Source: Dicaeum eximium
Lineage: Eukaryota; Chordata; Aves; Passeriformes; Dicaeidae
Length of the DNA: 64,000 nucleotides
Assembly: GCA_013396995.1 (NCBI GenBank)
Contig: VWZP01009941.1
Coordinates: 4,030,472 to 4,094,471 of the forward strand
Direction: 5' to 3'
In this document: piece after piece, positions 38,391 through 51,241 of the stretch
How positions within the stretch are numbered: the first letter of the stretch is position 1
How the letters are laid out: every line of letters starts with the position of its first letter
Notes under the pieces: model-generated
What the model saw: the letters and a program-made list of their open reading frames with translations, nothing else
Told to the model about the DNA's origin: nothing
Database searches by the model: none
Program-made: the position numbers and the translations under genes

Positions 38391-41300
38391 CTTTTGCCAC
38401 TTTAAGCAAGTTGGCTGATGCAGACATTCTTGGGAGGATGTCAAACGAAGAAACACACTGTTTTCTAAGCTGGCCTTTTAAATGACTGCATCACTTCTGC
38501 AACACTCTGAAAGCTTCATATCCTGCCTGCAAGTTCTCATTCATTTTCCCTGAGCATTTTTGGAAGCACAGACTGAGCAATTTGGAAGGGATAGACCTGA
38601 ACTTCCTATTTCTGTCACTCCATTTCTGTTATCTACTAAGTCAGTGGAGGGAAAAAAATGAAGGAAAAGAATAAAACAGATTTTTATATGGAAGACAAAC
38701 TTTTGGCCACTCAAATTTGCAAAGGTATGTTAAATACTTTAACAAAGGAGACTATCAAACAGCAAATTAGCAAAGCATTGCTAAACCAGCTGCTCTAGGA
38801 AATAGAAGATATATTTTTACCTCATGAAAGGGTTACTTTTGAGGGTTGGGTTAGGAGGAATGGTTCCTCATAATTATAAGCTGGCACACTCTTTTCATCC
38901 ATTACTCTCCTGCATTGGTTCTGTAGAAAGTATAAATCAGTGCATAAGAAAAGTCAGGTCTGACTGAGTGTGAGAAAGCATGTTTACCTGCTCTTGTACC
39001 TCTGTTTCATGGCTCACTGAGCAAAAAATATTTCTAGTGCCAATACTCACTGCTACATGAGAATTTTTTTCCCCTGCAGAGCTGCAGAGAATCACCATTA
39101 ATCTGGGCACAGCAGTTCTCCCTCCCTACCACCTCCTATGCCCACTTCTTGCTGCACCTGGCTGTGCCATTCCATCACCCTTAGAAGGGCAAAACGTGGT
39201 GCATGCTCACCAAAGTGACTGAGATGGCACACAGGTGATCCCCTGTTCAAATAAATCTGTCACTTTTCAAGAATGAAGAAATAGATTCCCTGTCAGTACT
39301 GCTGGGAGGCACATGTCTCTGCCTCCTTGGAAAAGCAGGGCTTAAGGCAGCACATGCCCATACCCACACAGCATATAGCCCTTGTGGCTATATTTATCCC
39401 TCTAAAAACAAAAGATGTCCATGGATTGTCCTCTGGCCCCCAGTCTGCTCAGGGTCAGCTATCCTCAGAGCAGGAGGATCTGGTGAGCTATGGCTTTCTG
39501 GTAAATGAGATGTTTGGATTAAAAATAGGTGGATTGGCGGCACTACTGCGTTATGAGGCCGGTCCCTGTCTCTGAGCGGTGCCCACCAGGACTGTCAGAC
39601 ATTTGCCAGAGATGGTCCAGAGGTCATCATGGTCCTGACACCATTCCCAGTAGGCCAGCTGGGTACAGCCCCCCTCTTCTAGTGGGATAGGGGTGCTTTT
39701 CCTTGCCAGTTGGCCTCAGAGCCAGTCCCAGGCATGCTTAATTACCAGTATGAGTAGCTGGACTTTACACCCCTGCAACTCAGAGAGAAACCTTGGGTTT
39801 CCTCTGGGCCATGGGGTATCTCTGTGACCCCAAGACATAATTACCATGTCAGTCTTGGTTATTCAGTTCAAAGTATTGGAAATAGCTGAGGGCTATGTTG
39901 CAGGAAGTGTTTTTATAGCATGGATTGAATGCGTGTGCTGCATGTACAGAGGTGTGCCAGGAGGACATGGGACGCACTTTGAAGAGCAGTGTCTTCTGGG
40001 GTAGCAGAAGATGGAGGGAGGAAAATGTGATACCATCTTAACCACAATGCCCTTTGGAAGTGGTCCCTGGGGGGAACTAACCCATTACTTCCTCCAGCAC
40101 ATTCACTGCCATGTGCTGACGCCTTTGCTGCACCACTCTGCTGCTCTCAACGCTTTTTCTGATGTTGCTTCTGCCACCCCTGCCCTGCCCCTGCCACCAC
40201 CTCCAGCGAGCCGGGCAGCAGCAGACACACAGACACATTCCAGACACACAGGGCTCCTCTCAGCTTTCTGTGGTGTGAGCTCAGGCTTGCTGGGCAGCAC
40301 AAACCTGACATCAGGGTTATGTTGCTGGCACTCTGGGTAACAGCTGGGTTTGCTTCCAGCCCTAAGCTCTTTGCAGTTGTGGGTGAACTGCTTGCTAGAA
40401 TAAAGCTGGATAATTTAGCGCTGGTTTTTGAGTGTCTATGCTGTGTTTTTGTCATGGCAGTCTAAACAGACATGAGAAACATTCAGCAAGCTTGCTTGGG
40501 CTTTTCTTCTGCCTCTAGAAAGAGCAGACTAGAAACAGCTCGAACCACTGGGACTGTTTATCTAGATTTGGTGTTTGGATACTGTAGGTCACTTATGCTA
40601 ATATTATTATTTATACTCTCCAAACTCCAAAAATACTCAATAATATGGAATAGATTTTTGGCCTGGTAGATCCCTTGTATATCCAAAAATAGGGAAGCCT
40701 GACGAAATTATTTCTATGCCTGTCCTGGGTTTGTAACAAAAAAGTTTGACTTCGGGCCTTGGATTCTGTCTAGTATTTTGAAATCAGTATCTCTTTTATT
40801 AACTTGAATGTTCTGAAGCTTACCTAATTAACTATGACATAAGAATATTGTCACTTGGCCAGTTTTCCTCTAAGAGGTAATATTTTATAAAATCCTTCAT
40901 ACGCATTGCTGAATTGCTTCTTGTTTTTAACTGCTCTTGGAAATAAGCATTTTATCAAACTCATCACAGAATTAAGCTTGCAGATTCCCAGGCACAGGGC
41001 TCATCCAGCAAGCTTGTATCCAGCTCGTGTTCTTTTAACACTGAACATGGCTGTGATGGTACTCTGACTGTGTCAGTGACAAAATCCCATTGATTTAAAG
41101 GAAAATAGGATGGAGCCCAAAATGCTAATTCTGTTGACTTTCTTGTTGGACGGCAGTTTAACCCTACAGCACTGAAGACTGTTTCATTTCCCATGGCTCA
41201 ACTTTATCTGTTCATCTCAATACCCCAAGTTTACATGACTCCCTTTTTCATCCCATCAACAAAGAATTATGCTGAATTACGTCTTTGTTACTAAAGGGGA

Positions 41301-42654
41301 ATTGTGTGTTTGAGGTATATTTTTCACGAGGCATTTTGGCCAAGTGGATGAGGTATTAATATGAGAAACTATAAACAAATCTTGGTTTTCTAAACTGCGG
41401 ATAGAGTGATTGGCTTAATTTGTTTCTATACACTGCCATCTTGAAAACTAAACTGAAGCATCCAAATTAAACAGGAGATGTAAATATTAGCCAGATGTTC
41501 CCTGGTGTCAGAACTCTTTTTTGTTTCTTTCTTTTTTTTTTTTTTTCTGTTAAATGGGTGTGTTTTTTACATCTAACATAATGACCTATGTTTTAGATTT
41601 TGGTCCTGGCCTAATGGCTTTTTATCATATGATTATGATATCATCTAATCATGTAAGCGTCATGAGATGCTGTTCAGCTTTGCTGAAGCACATGAGTGTC
41701 AAACTGCTTAGTTTAGGCTGAACCATTTGTCTGACTGTCTTAATGTGGGGAGTGAATGTGCTGTTAATTTAGGAAATGCCAGCTGAGGCTGAGGGTTTAG
41801 TGAGCCAAGCAAAACAGAGCAGTGACCACAGATTGAAACATTACAGAGTTCCTTAATGGTTCTGTCAAAAAGAAATATAACCTTTTTTTTTTTCCTACAG
41901 AAGTTGAAATAGTCTTCTGGTGCAAGTAGCAACCAGTAGGGTTTTAGCATTGATAAACAGGGATGGAAAAGACAGGCACTTGACTTAGCTTTTGGTTAAT
42001 GCTTTTTCCTGAAGACATTTGTTTGAATTTGATGGTAGTGTAGCTTTTGGTTCCATTCCTCACATTTAATATTACAAGGCAAATTACTGTAGCTACTAGT
42101 AAATCAGGATTTAGCAGATTCAAATGGAAGATTTTCAATATAATTAAAATTGTAACACTGACTTTATGGTTTTAATGCAAATGAGGAAAGCACAATGACA
42201 AATCTTTATTGTTTTTCTTTTCCCTTGATAGTCTTGCTCAGAAATATGGTCTTTTTAAGTTTCCCTTAAGACAGGCCTAGATTTGTGAGATACTGAGAAG
42301 CCTCAAGAGCCTTGAATCTTCTCCTAAGCACTGACAAACCTCCATGAATTTGGCCATAGAGCTTGAACAGTTTGGGGTTCTGCTGGGAGGGTTTTCTGCA
42401 AAAATCCTTACTATAAGACCCCTTTGTTCCTGAGTGGCATGTCTGAAAGGAGTATTTTGCTTTAGTGTTGTTTTTTGTTTACCGATCTCTTCAAAACTTT
42501 GCTGAGCTTGGTTGGGACAATAAATAGTTTTGAGGTGTCTGCCTAGCACCCCAAGGACTTTGCTGGGCAAAAGAGAGAAAGCTTAATAAACAGAACTACT
42601 ACTGTTATTCTTTATCTACCCAAAGCTTTGTTAGAGAAAAGAGGCTTGCCTGTG
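38391..42654. other. non-coding sequence, 4.3 kb
   Basis: No gene recognised. It includes a GC-richer but CpG-poor segment at 40110-40300 and a T-rich tract at about 41530-41546. A 'cccattgatttaaagg' piece near 41088 faintly recalls the ancient palindromic repeats but was not called. Confidence 0.5.
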
Positions 42655-42800
42655 AACTCTCCTCTGCAGAAATTCTCATCACTTAGGCCATTTAAAAATA
42701 GATGGACAAAGCACTAGGGAGCATGCTGCAGAGGGCAAGCCTGCACTGTCAGCGAGAGGGACTAGATGACTTTCCCATATCTATGCTATTTTATTGTAGT
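42655..42800 (+). mobile_element. ancient CR1 3'-end fragment
   Basis: The ordered pieces are 'aaaaatagatggacaaagca', 'ctagggagcatgctgcagag', 'ggcaagcctgcactgtcagc' and 'gggactagatgactttccc'. They match the 3' end of the same old CR1 type as the minus fragment at 22153-22255 ('gacaaagcact..', 'cctgcattggcaggg', 'ggactagatgac'). It is highly diverged with no reading frame left. Confidence 0.65.
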
Positions 42801-43974
42801 GAGGTAATATGTTACCACTGTGTCCGCTAAGGCAACAAAAAGGAATAAATTAATCTCAAATGCACATCTGCCCCGAGATTTCCACCACAGTCAAGCATCT
42901 GGAAATGACCAACTAAGAATATTGCTATTAGTGAATTGCAAGATATCCTTCACAGTAAGGAGCATCAGTGCCTGAAAGCAAGGCTTTGAAGGTCCTTCCA
43001 GCTTATGGGAAAGCATTTTCCGAACCATCCTTGTGAAAATGATGTAAATGGTCTCTTTTCGCCTTCTCTGACAAAAGGTGTGAATTGCCTCCAGTGACAC
43101 TGCCTCCATCCATCTTGCTGATATACCAAGTACATAGCTGCGTGAAACAAAGGAGGTGGATGCCACATGCACTCCCGGAAGGTTCTCATTGCATTGCAGT
43201 ATCAGGCTTTATTTTGGTTTATTCCTTTACTGCCTGGAGTATGTAAAAGAAATTAGGCTGTATTGCTCGTAGAGGAAAGCATGTATCTGAGGAAACAAGT
43301 GCACCAGAAGGAATGGATCAAAATCTAAAGAAGCTTTTAATTTCAGTTACTAAAGGCACTTTATATTCTGTAAAGCATGTTTTATAGCACTTAAAATAAG
43401 CAGAGTGAGCCTTTAAAATAGTTGTGTTTGTTTGGCCTCATACATTAGGCAAAAGGTCATCACTGGGTCTGAATTTTGAGAGGCTGCCTGTACAGCTGAC
43501 TGAAAGGATGGGATTTCATAGTGGCAAATTAACCATTCTGAACAATCCCAAACATGCAAACCACCACAGATGAATTAGCAAGCTGTGCAGGTGCCACAGA
43601 TGAGTAACTTGTTATACTTCCCACCACCTCCCTCTCTCCTTTCTCAGAATCTCTTTGTTTCATCATAAAATGATTTAAAAATTCCACTAACTGGACCCAT
43701 CCCTTTATATGCCCAGCAAGATTTGTACTCCATTATTTAGGATTATTAATCCGTAGCTCCCAGTTACTCAGTAGTCTTAAGGAAAAGCACCACCACTCAC
43801 TAGCAGGTCAGAAATGTGTTCAATTCATATTTAATATTTGTTTATGTTCCTTACCTAACGTTTTCTGAGATAATATATTCCAAGTCCTAGACCTGGAGTC
43901 CCCAAAATATAGCCTCCAGTCAAACTGTTTTTGCCCTGGTTCTGTTAAAAAATTATACTGTGAAGAAAATACTT
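42801..43974. other. non-coding sequence, 1.2 kb
   Basis: No gene or repeat recognised. Two overlapping minus-strand frames (42891-43189) are of chance length. Confidence 0.5.
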
Positions 43975-44220
43975 AATTTCATAATAGAGATTTCATAATA
44001 GTAATTAATTTCATTAATTTCATAATATTTCTGCATATAGAGACAGAATATTTGTTTTTAATATTTTGCAATATCTAGTAAATGTAATTTATTATATTCA
44101 TATAATATCTATCAATATAATACACATGCAATATCTATTCAAGATAATTTATTATATTCATATAATTGAATATAATATCCATTTAATATTTTGCAATGTC
44201 TATTCAATATAATTATTTTC
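43975..44220. repeat. AT-rich imperfect tandem repeat, period about 60 bp
   Basis: A unit containing 'gcaatatctattcaa' and 'aatttattatattcatataa' recurs. 'attatattcatataat' starts at 44091 and again at 44151, exactly 60 bp apart. 'gcaatatct' or a variant starts at 44068, 44128 and 44193. About two and a half copies are visible. Upstream, 'atttcataata' is also repeated at about 43978-44030. The block is almost pure A+T and directly precedes the CR1 that follows. Confidence 0.8.
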
Positions 44221-44269
44221 ATTAAATACTTTGGCTTTTTAGTAATTTGAACTGTAGTGACATTCAAAG

Positions 44270-44542
44270 TGAATGGGTTCAAAGTGAAAGAGGGGAAATT
44301 TTTAAATTAGCTACACAGAAGAAATTCTTTATTGTGAGGGTGGTGAGGCACCGGGACAGGTTGTCCAGAGAGGTTGTGGGCACCCCATCTCTGGCAGTCT
44401 TCAAGGCCAGTTTGGATGGAGCTTTGAGCAACCTGGGCTAGTAGGAGATGTCCCTGCCAGTGGCAGGAGGGTTCAAAATAGATGATCTTTAAGACCCCTT
44501 CCGACACAAACCATTCTGTGATTCTATGATTCTATAATCCTA
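44270..44542 (+). mobile_element. CR1 LINE 3' end with terminal ATTCTATG repeats
   Basis: The fragment covers the ORF2 C-terminus and the 3' UTR. The frame at 44247-44441 reads KKFFIVRVVRHRDRLSREVV followed by GTPSLAVFKASLDGALSNLG, close to the standard CR1 C-terminal end; the usual HWNRLPREVV has become HRDRLSREVV. The 3' UTR shows 'cagtggcaggagggttcaaa', 'gatgatctttaagacccctt' and the classic terminal repeat 'attctgtgattctatgattc' at about 44514-44533. The element is 5'-truncated to roughly 270 bp, as is usual for CR1. Confidence 0.93.
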
Positions 44543-47500
44543 TAAAAATACTTCAAGAATCTCCTTGTGATTAAAGTGTGATGAGACTGTCCCTGTAACT
44601 GCCTGTCAATTCTACCATTATTTCTGCAATGTTAATTTTTAAAATGATAGCACTTCTATTATCCCAGGTTCGCAATCACAGCAGCTGTAGTATCAGTTTC
44701 ACTTAAGTGTTATTAGTCACAAAATGGTGATATCACCAAAGCCCTGTGATAAATGAAACTCTCTTATAATATCACTAGTTTTACATTGAAGCATTTACAA
44801 ATCAAAGATAAAACACTGAGTAAAAAAAAAACAAACAAAAAACACCAACAACAAACCAACCAAACTTCCCCCCTCCCCCCAAAATAGAAAAATCTACCCC
44901 AAAAAGCCAAACAAACACTCAAATATATGAGGAATGAAGATTTTGCAAGAAAAATTGCATAGCTGCCAGATGGAACTAAGGCTGACCTTCATCACAATGA
45001 CATAACACTTGTGCCTATCACCTTGTGTGACTTCACAACTGCCCAGGGTGGAAGATGTAAAACAGTCTCCTCTACATATCTCCCCAGAGCGCACTGCAGC
45101 TGAACTAAGTAATGTCTCGACTATTTTCTGAACCTATCCAAGATAGGAGTTTAAATGCATCCAGGTCCAAAAGGCTGTAACCACTTCAATCAAGGTTTTT
45201 GTGTTTCCCTGGCAGCACCTTTCCCATGGACTCAGGGCAGTTCTGGAAATGAATGCTGCAAAGGAGACGAGGACCATGGGGAGGACTGTAAACCCTTAAC
45301 TTGCCTACATCTTCTATTTTTTACATGCTGGACAAACAATGTTAATTATCTACAGGCTTTATTCTAGCTATAAATCTGCATTGCTGCCCAATGCCACAGC
45401 CAGGGCCTGGGGACTGAATTTCAGAGATTTTAAAGTATTTTGGGGGCAATATCCTGGAATGACCTTTAAAACAGGTAGTGAACAGAAAAGACTAAAACAT
45501 TGGTAAAAGAAGAGCTTCTCATGTTTAGCAAAAAGACAATTCAGGATTTAAAAGTGCAAGTTTGTAAGTGAGTGATCTACTGGTATTCCCAGTAGATGTG
45601 TGATTTCTGTTTGTTGTATGATTGTTTTATACCATATTTACGTCGACCGGGAAGGAACTCCCATTTCCTTTTCTCCCTTGATGTATATTTTGGCCTCTAC
45701 ATTGTTTATTTATTTTCATTCCTTTGAAGCATTTAGTCACTGGCCATGGCTAGAGACAGGTGAATGGATGCACTAATAGCAAATTCCAGGTGCTTGCATG
45801 GCTTGTGGTCCTCGCACAGCATCAAACCCACGTGCCATTTTGGCATCAAAGTCCATTGCCCTCTTTCCCAAGGTTGCACTGGCACAGATTTTTCAATGTT
45901 TATATTTTGCTTCCCTCTGCAGTGTATTTAACCCCACAAATCACCTGTTGTGACAAAGACTATGGATGATGGTAATGCCTTTAGTTGACCTCTTAATTTT
46001 CTTGTCACATTAATCATCATGACTCTTAGCCTTTCTCTGTTGGCCCTAAGTTTGCTGCAGAGTTATAAGAACTATTCAAAGTGGATCAAAAATACAGAAA
46101 GGCCTTCTATTTGTCTGCAGTTTCTGAAACCACATCATGTTTTGACACCACAAAATCTGTACAAGAAATCCCTATAATTATGCAACATCACTCCTAGAAT
46201 CTGATCCATGGTATCCTCATAGAAAGTATAAACCTGTTTTTTTAAATAAAGGTGACTTAACTATGTTTGAAAAACAAAAAATCTCTGAGAATCTGGACTA
46301 GTCAAGTAAGGCAGAATTGACATATTTGTTATTACTACTGCTTTGGTTGTCTTACAAAAATATAACAAACATCGCTGACCCTAACAAAGACAATAGGAGT
46401 TCAGTATGAGATACAGAAAATGATGAAAAACAGAAAGTATTTTGTCACGTTTTGCAAGGTAAACTATGGTAAGTTGCCTCTAGGATTTTACTGAAAAATA
46501 CAATAAAGTCTACAAAAAGCATGTAAAAATAGGCACAAGTATGTACACTACAGAAAAAAATTCATATTGCAAGACAGAAATGGACAGTTTTAATTTATGA
46601 TAACTGAAGGAATCTGAGATTACTACTGACAGGATTTCCTTCTTTCATAAGATCACAGTAGTATAAATAGAGGTGACATATTGCTTTACTGAGAATTATA
46701 AAGTGCACGTCTGTCTTATGCAGTGGTTCACAGCAGTTGTTTGCAGATGGAAAAATGTAGGAGTTAGGGTGAGGTGCTGCAGACAAATCTTAATGTCTGC
46801 ACAAGGTTCCAGGCCTTGAGGTTTCAGAAGTCTATTTTTAAACTTAGTTTCTTTGAAAAACCGAGACTTGGGACTAATGCTTGTTGTTATGGTATAATGA
46901 TCTATCTTTTTGCCAGAGTATGTGGGGATTACGTTTCTCAGAGAAGCAGAGCTATATGCCAGAGATTGTTCTTCATGTTTGTATCTGTTTTCTCTCTTCC
47001 CTAGTACAGTCTGTAGCCTTCCATAGTTCCTAAGGCATTAAAACCAACTGTGCAAATGTCTTCTCTTCCACATGTCAACACACCAGTCTCTGCCCTAGCT
47101 GACTGCTCCTGGCATTCTGCTCAGGGAACTCGGTGTGTCAGGAGACAGAATCTTTCTGCTGTTGGCATTCAAACAGCTCCTTGCTGGGCAGGTTGCTTAA
47201 GTCTGCCCAAATGGTCCAGGTATCAGCAAAGATCATTGAAAGACTAAGCTAATACAACCAACTTCAAGAGAAAAATATAGGAAAAAAAAGGAAAAATGCC
47301 CCCTGTTCAAGAATACTTGACTAGATACCATTCCACAAACAATGCCACCACCAAAGACCTCTGAGCAAAGGAAACAAATCCTCGCTGCCCTGATTTCATT
47401 ATCAACTTCCAATTTCACCTAGTTCTAGATAGGGAAGAGATATTAGTGCATTAGTGTTCAATATATTTGTGTATGCAATTTTATGGTATGCAATCAGAAG

Positions 47501-49329
47501 GCTTCTGAGACAGGTGACAGCCCTCCAAACTATGGCACACTGCTACACCAAACCCTCTGGAGTAGAGAGCCAAAGAGCTCTGTGAATGACAAAAGACCTC
47601 TGTGGGTAGCATATGAGCTACATATTGTGTGTGTGATATGGCAAATGCATGAGCTGCCTATTGGCTACGAAAATACTTGGAAAATTTTTCACATATGGGG
47701 GCTTAAGCATATTATTGCATCATAAGATGATAAGTTACACATGTCTGGGCACTGAACAATTTTGATTGTGATACTCAGGTGCATATTAGCCCTGAGGTCT
47801 CAAATCCTTTCCATGAAGTGATGCATTCCTCCAATCCCAAAGAGCTCTCCACTGTGAATCAAATACCTCACAGTGATGAGGACTATTTTTCCATGGGTTT
47901 ATTTATAGAAAGGATTTCTTGTATCACATGTTTTATCTATCTATTACATAGTTTAACAGAGAATGATGCTTCATATATAAGACAAGTAGGTCCACCAGTC
48001 AATGCTTGTTATTCCCTTACAGCAGAGATATAGACAAACATGCTTCATAACTGTGACTATAAACCACTTGAAAGTAGGAGTTGAAACAGCCAGGAGAAGT
48101 AACGTAACAGAATATAAATGAGAGAAGAAGATTGGTAAAAAGCACCACCAATATGTCCTTCCCATCTTGGCAGTTTTAGGGTCACAAAAACAAGTTTCTC
48201 TGGTTTTATTCTCTCCCTTGCTTGACATACAAAGGTTTGCAGCTGTAAAGGTGAAGCTAGGGAAAAAAAACCTGTATGTAGATAAGAAGAAGGCTTCTGT
48301 ATGATAGAAGCATTGCTGACTTGATTTACTCCTTATTTGCTGGGAAATAAAATGAACAGGAAGATGCATGCTAAATTTAAAAAAGGGGTCAGACTCCTTC
48401 CAATTTGCAAGAACTGTTCCAGATTAAATGGTCTGTTCAGACTTAGAGATTACTTTGGATAGAAAGAACTAGATAAGCACTCTTGCTATTTTTTAAAATA
48501 CTCTTACTGCATTGGTTTCAAAACTCGGAAAGAAAACCGAAACTGTATGTAAAATACCCCTCAAAATACCTTAACAAGCTAAGTGAAGTGGATTTAGCAG
48601 TGATATAAAGTGATCAAAAATAGCAATTAAAAAAACTGCAGGGAAGAGAAAGTATTAATTTTTCTTGGTTTTTCAAGACCTTGTTTTAACAATGTGCTTA
48701 ATAGTCTGCCTACATTTAGGCATGTAATTTAAGTAAATTGGGTCTAAATTAAATAGCTGGCAAAAAACAGCAAACTGTTTTCAGAGATACATCAACAGTT
48801 TTTTAAGATGGTTATTGTTAGTCACGGCAGGGTAGCTCACTGTACTTCTCAGCCTCCTCAGTTTATTCTGTATCATGATTTGATTCTGCAAAAGTCATTG
48901 GGCTCCTCTACCTGCTTGCCTAAAGAAGCAGTTCACATATATCTCCATGCTCCAAGTTTTGCTCTTGTTCAATGGAAGGCTGAAAACCCAAAATAACTAC
49001 AATTTCACACAGTGTTAGTACAAAACTTTATGGTACTGGGACTAAATCTGCACTTCTGCAGTCAATTGTGGCCACATTAGGGCCATTATCAGCTCAGGCA
49101 GTTACTGAAAACACTAAAATAAAGTTTCACACTACTTGCCCTGCTGATGTGTTTACCAGGCCATATTATCTCCTCTGCATGAATCCAGATACTGGGGATG
49201 CTGTTACACGGTCATAAAGAAGGAAAACCAAGAGAACAAGAACTGCCTCTTTCCCCACTATCCTGCCCTCCCCCTAGCTCTCCCCCTCTGATCTTTAGTG
49301 AGCTTCTTTTAGACAGGGGTGTAAAACCA
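44543..49329. other. non-coding sequence, 4.8 kb
   Basis: No gene recognised. It includes an A/C-rich low-complexity tract (44822-44882). The 132-codon minus frame at 47971-48369 has no recognisable domain and falls within chance length. Confidence 0.5.
44822..44882. repeat. A/C-rich low-complexity tract
   Basis: An A run is followed by CAAA/CAAC units and two C runs. A simple sequence. Confidence 0.75.
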
Positions 49330-49418
49330 AATTTAGTTCTTGGTTACGCTGGTGTGTATCTGATTAAACCCACTGCCATCATGAGAGATATTCTGGTTTT
49401 ACACTGTTATAGGAGATA
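49330..49418. repeat. ancient palindromic (MITE-like) repeat remnant
   Basis: 'ggttacgctggtgtgtatct' and 'ctggttttacactgttatag' lie as degraded complementary arms about 60 bp apart. They resemble a sauropsid repeat with arms 'ttacactggtgtaaatct' and 'gatttacaccagtgtaa'. The centre is lost. The family is recalled, not searched. Confidence 0.4.
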
Positions 49419-51207
49419 GTAAGTTTTGGCAACAACCTTTATGTAGTGCAGTGTAAACAGCTTGCTTTCATGCAAACAAATTACAAAATTGTGTATAGAG
49501 TAAGAGAATCCCTGCTTTTAAGCTGTCGTTCTCAGGAAGAGGAATTAGGTCATCCAGCTTGGATATTTGTAATCCTCTTGAATTCTTCAAATTTACAACT
49601 TTCTATCACTGTGTAAACTTGACTTTCCTTGTAAAGATGCTGTTCGCTAATTGTTTGCTTCTTGAGGATATAATTTTAAAAGATCATACTGTATCTAGTC
49701 ATCCTCACCATCTGATGCAATTTAAGGAAAAGAAAAAAGACCATTAAATATAGTTAACACAGCTTGGCTCTGTGTTCTTGTTACTCCCCTACAGGCAATG
49801 GAAAAGGAGCCCAGAAAACAATTTGTTTATTATAAGCAGGTCAGTCCTCGGGGGGATTCATGGAATCACGCAGTGGGAGAGGACAATCATGGCACTGAAA
49901 TGGTGGGTAATTTTATTTGTTCCACTTGATGGTCACAGTGGCATCATGCTGGCCAATTACTCTTGAGTCAGCAGGTTTCAGAGGTTAAGACCCCCTTGTG
50001 GGTTGCAGCACTGCAGGCAAAGCATTCAGGCCAGATTGAAACCGTTTCAACAGCAGAGACGCCAGCCGCCTTCTCCCTTGGAGCTCTCCTTTTTCAGCTG
50101 TGTACGAGACATACATGTGATAAAATAGGCATGTCTCTAGCATCGAGACAGCTTAATTATTGAGAGTGGAAGAAATGCCAGCTTCAGATAAAGAAAGGAA
50201 GAAAATCAGCCAGAGAGACAGGCTATGCCGAGGAGGCATGAAGCGAACAAATATTGCAAACTTCGACACCAGGTTCCAAAGGAAAGATCATGTCTGGGAA
50301 TAATCCTCATGCCAATAGTCTGCTAGTGTTTCAAGGCTGCTGAACCTTTAACAATTTCATCACATTTTTCTCCAGTGGAAATGTTTCAAGCTACTTCTTC
50401 AGTGATCTGTAGTTCTAAGGGGAAAAACAGCAGCAAAGCATTTGCTTTACCAGTAGAACCTGCCACAAGTGATTGGGCAGAGGCGGATATGAAAACCAAG
50501 ACAGCAGAAATAATGTGTGTGAGGGGAGTGGGCAGGAGAGTTGTCCAGAACAGGCTGAAATTGTTCCATTAGGCTTAGATGAAATTCATTAAGTGACTCA
50601 CATTTCATCTGGATTGGGGTATGGGAAGCAAGGAAGTGGCATTTTATCCTCTTAATGATAATACTACTGTTATGATCTCAGAAACAGGGGAGGCTTCTCA
50701 GGCTTAAGCTCTGTTGTGTATGTGACATTTCAGGCTTAAAACATCTCAAGTGTATATTTCCTGTCAGAAATATTATTCTGTGAGAGCTATTCAGTTTCTG
50801 AAGGATTCACTGGAGAGCTAAGATCCATGCTTTAATGTTTTTTTGGCTAACATCATGCCAGTTTGGAGTTTCTGGAAAACATCTCAAGAATCTCAGAACC
50901 AAGACATAGATGTATTATAATGATTAATAGTGGTGCTAATTTATCCAGAGCCTGCTCTTGAGAGACAGAAATGATCAGTGGGACTCTGATGTCTTGCTCT
51001 GCAGAACTGGATCGGTGGTTTTCTAAGCTTAATATAAATGTCAGGCTATTTCAATTTGCAGAAAACTTTGGGATGTAGTGGAATGAGACCAAATGTATAT
51101 AATCAGGGTTTTATTTTTTAATAATTTTATTATTAACTGTAATTTTTCCTTCTTCAGCAATAGGAGGTTATGAGAAAACTTTGAATATGACAAATCCTGC
51201 AACTAAT
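49419..51207. other. non-coding sequence with a possible conserved element
   Basis: No gene recognised. The part at about 49850-50280 keeps scattered CpGs and near-consensus factor sites, including TGAGTCA at 49965-49971 and ccaat at 49952-49956, in CpG-poor surroundings. It may be a conserved regulatory element; this is inference. Confidence 0.4.
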
Positions 51208-51241
51208 TTTTTCAGATCAAAATGCATTTTGATCTGTAAAA
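51208..51241. repeat. near-perfect 34-bp palindrome with no spacer
   Basis: The core 51213-51236 is a perfect 24-bp palindrome: CAGATCAAAATG followed immediately by its reverse complement CATTTTGATCTG. Beyond one T:T mismatch (51212/51237), four more T/A pairs extend it to 51208-51241. There is no loop. Confidence 0.95.

Noticed and set aside
38245..38427. 60-codon minus-strand frame over the CpG cluster with an A at -3 of its ATG
   Set aside because: Short, unrecognised and uninterrupted only by chance. The CpG cluster is better described as a possible regulatory element.
40110..40300. GC-rich segment as a CpG island
   Set aside because: G+C is raised but CpG dinucleotides are few, so it does not behave like an island.
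41085..41140. Possible palindromic-repeat remnant with 'cccattgatttaaagg'
   Set aside because: Too little of the expected structure is present to separate it from chance.
47971..48369. 132-codon minus-strand frame
   Set aside because: No recognisable family, no splice or start context that stands out, and of chance length.
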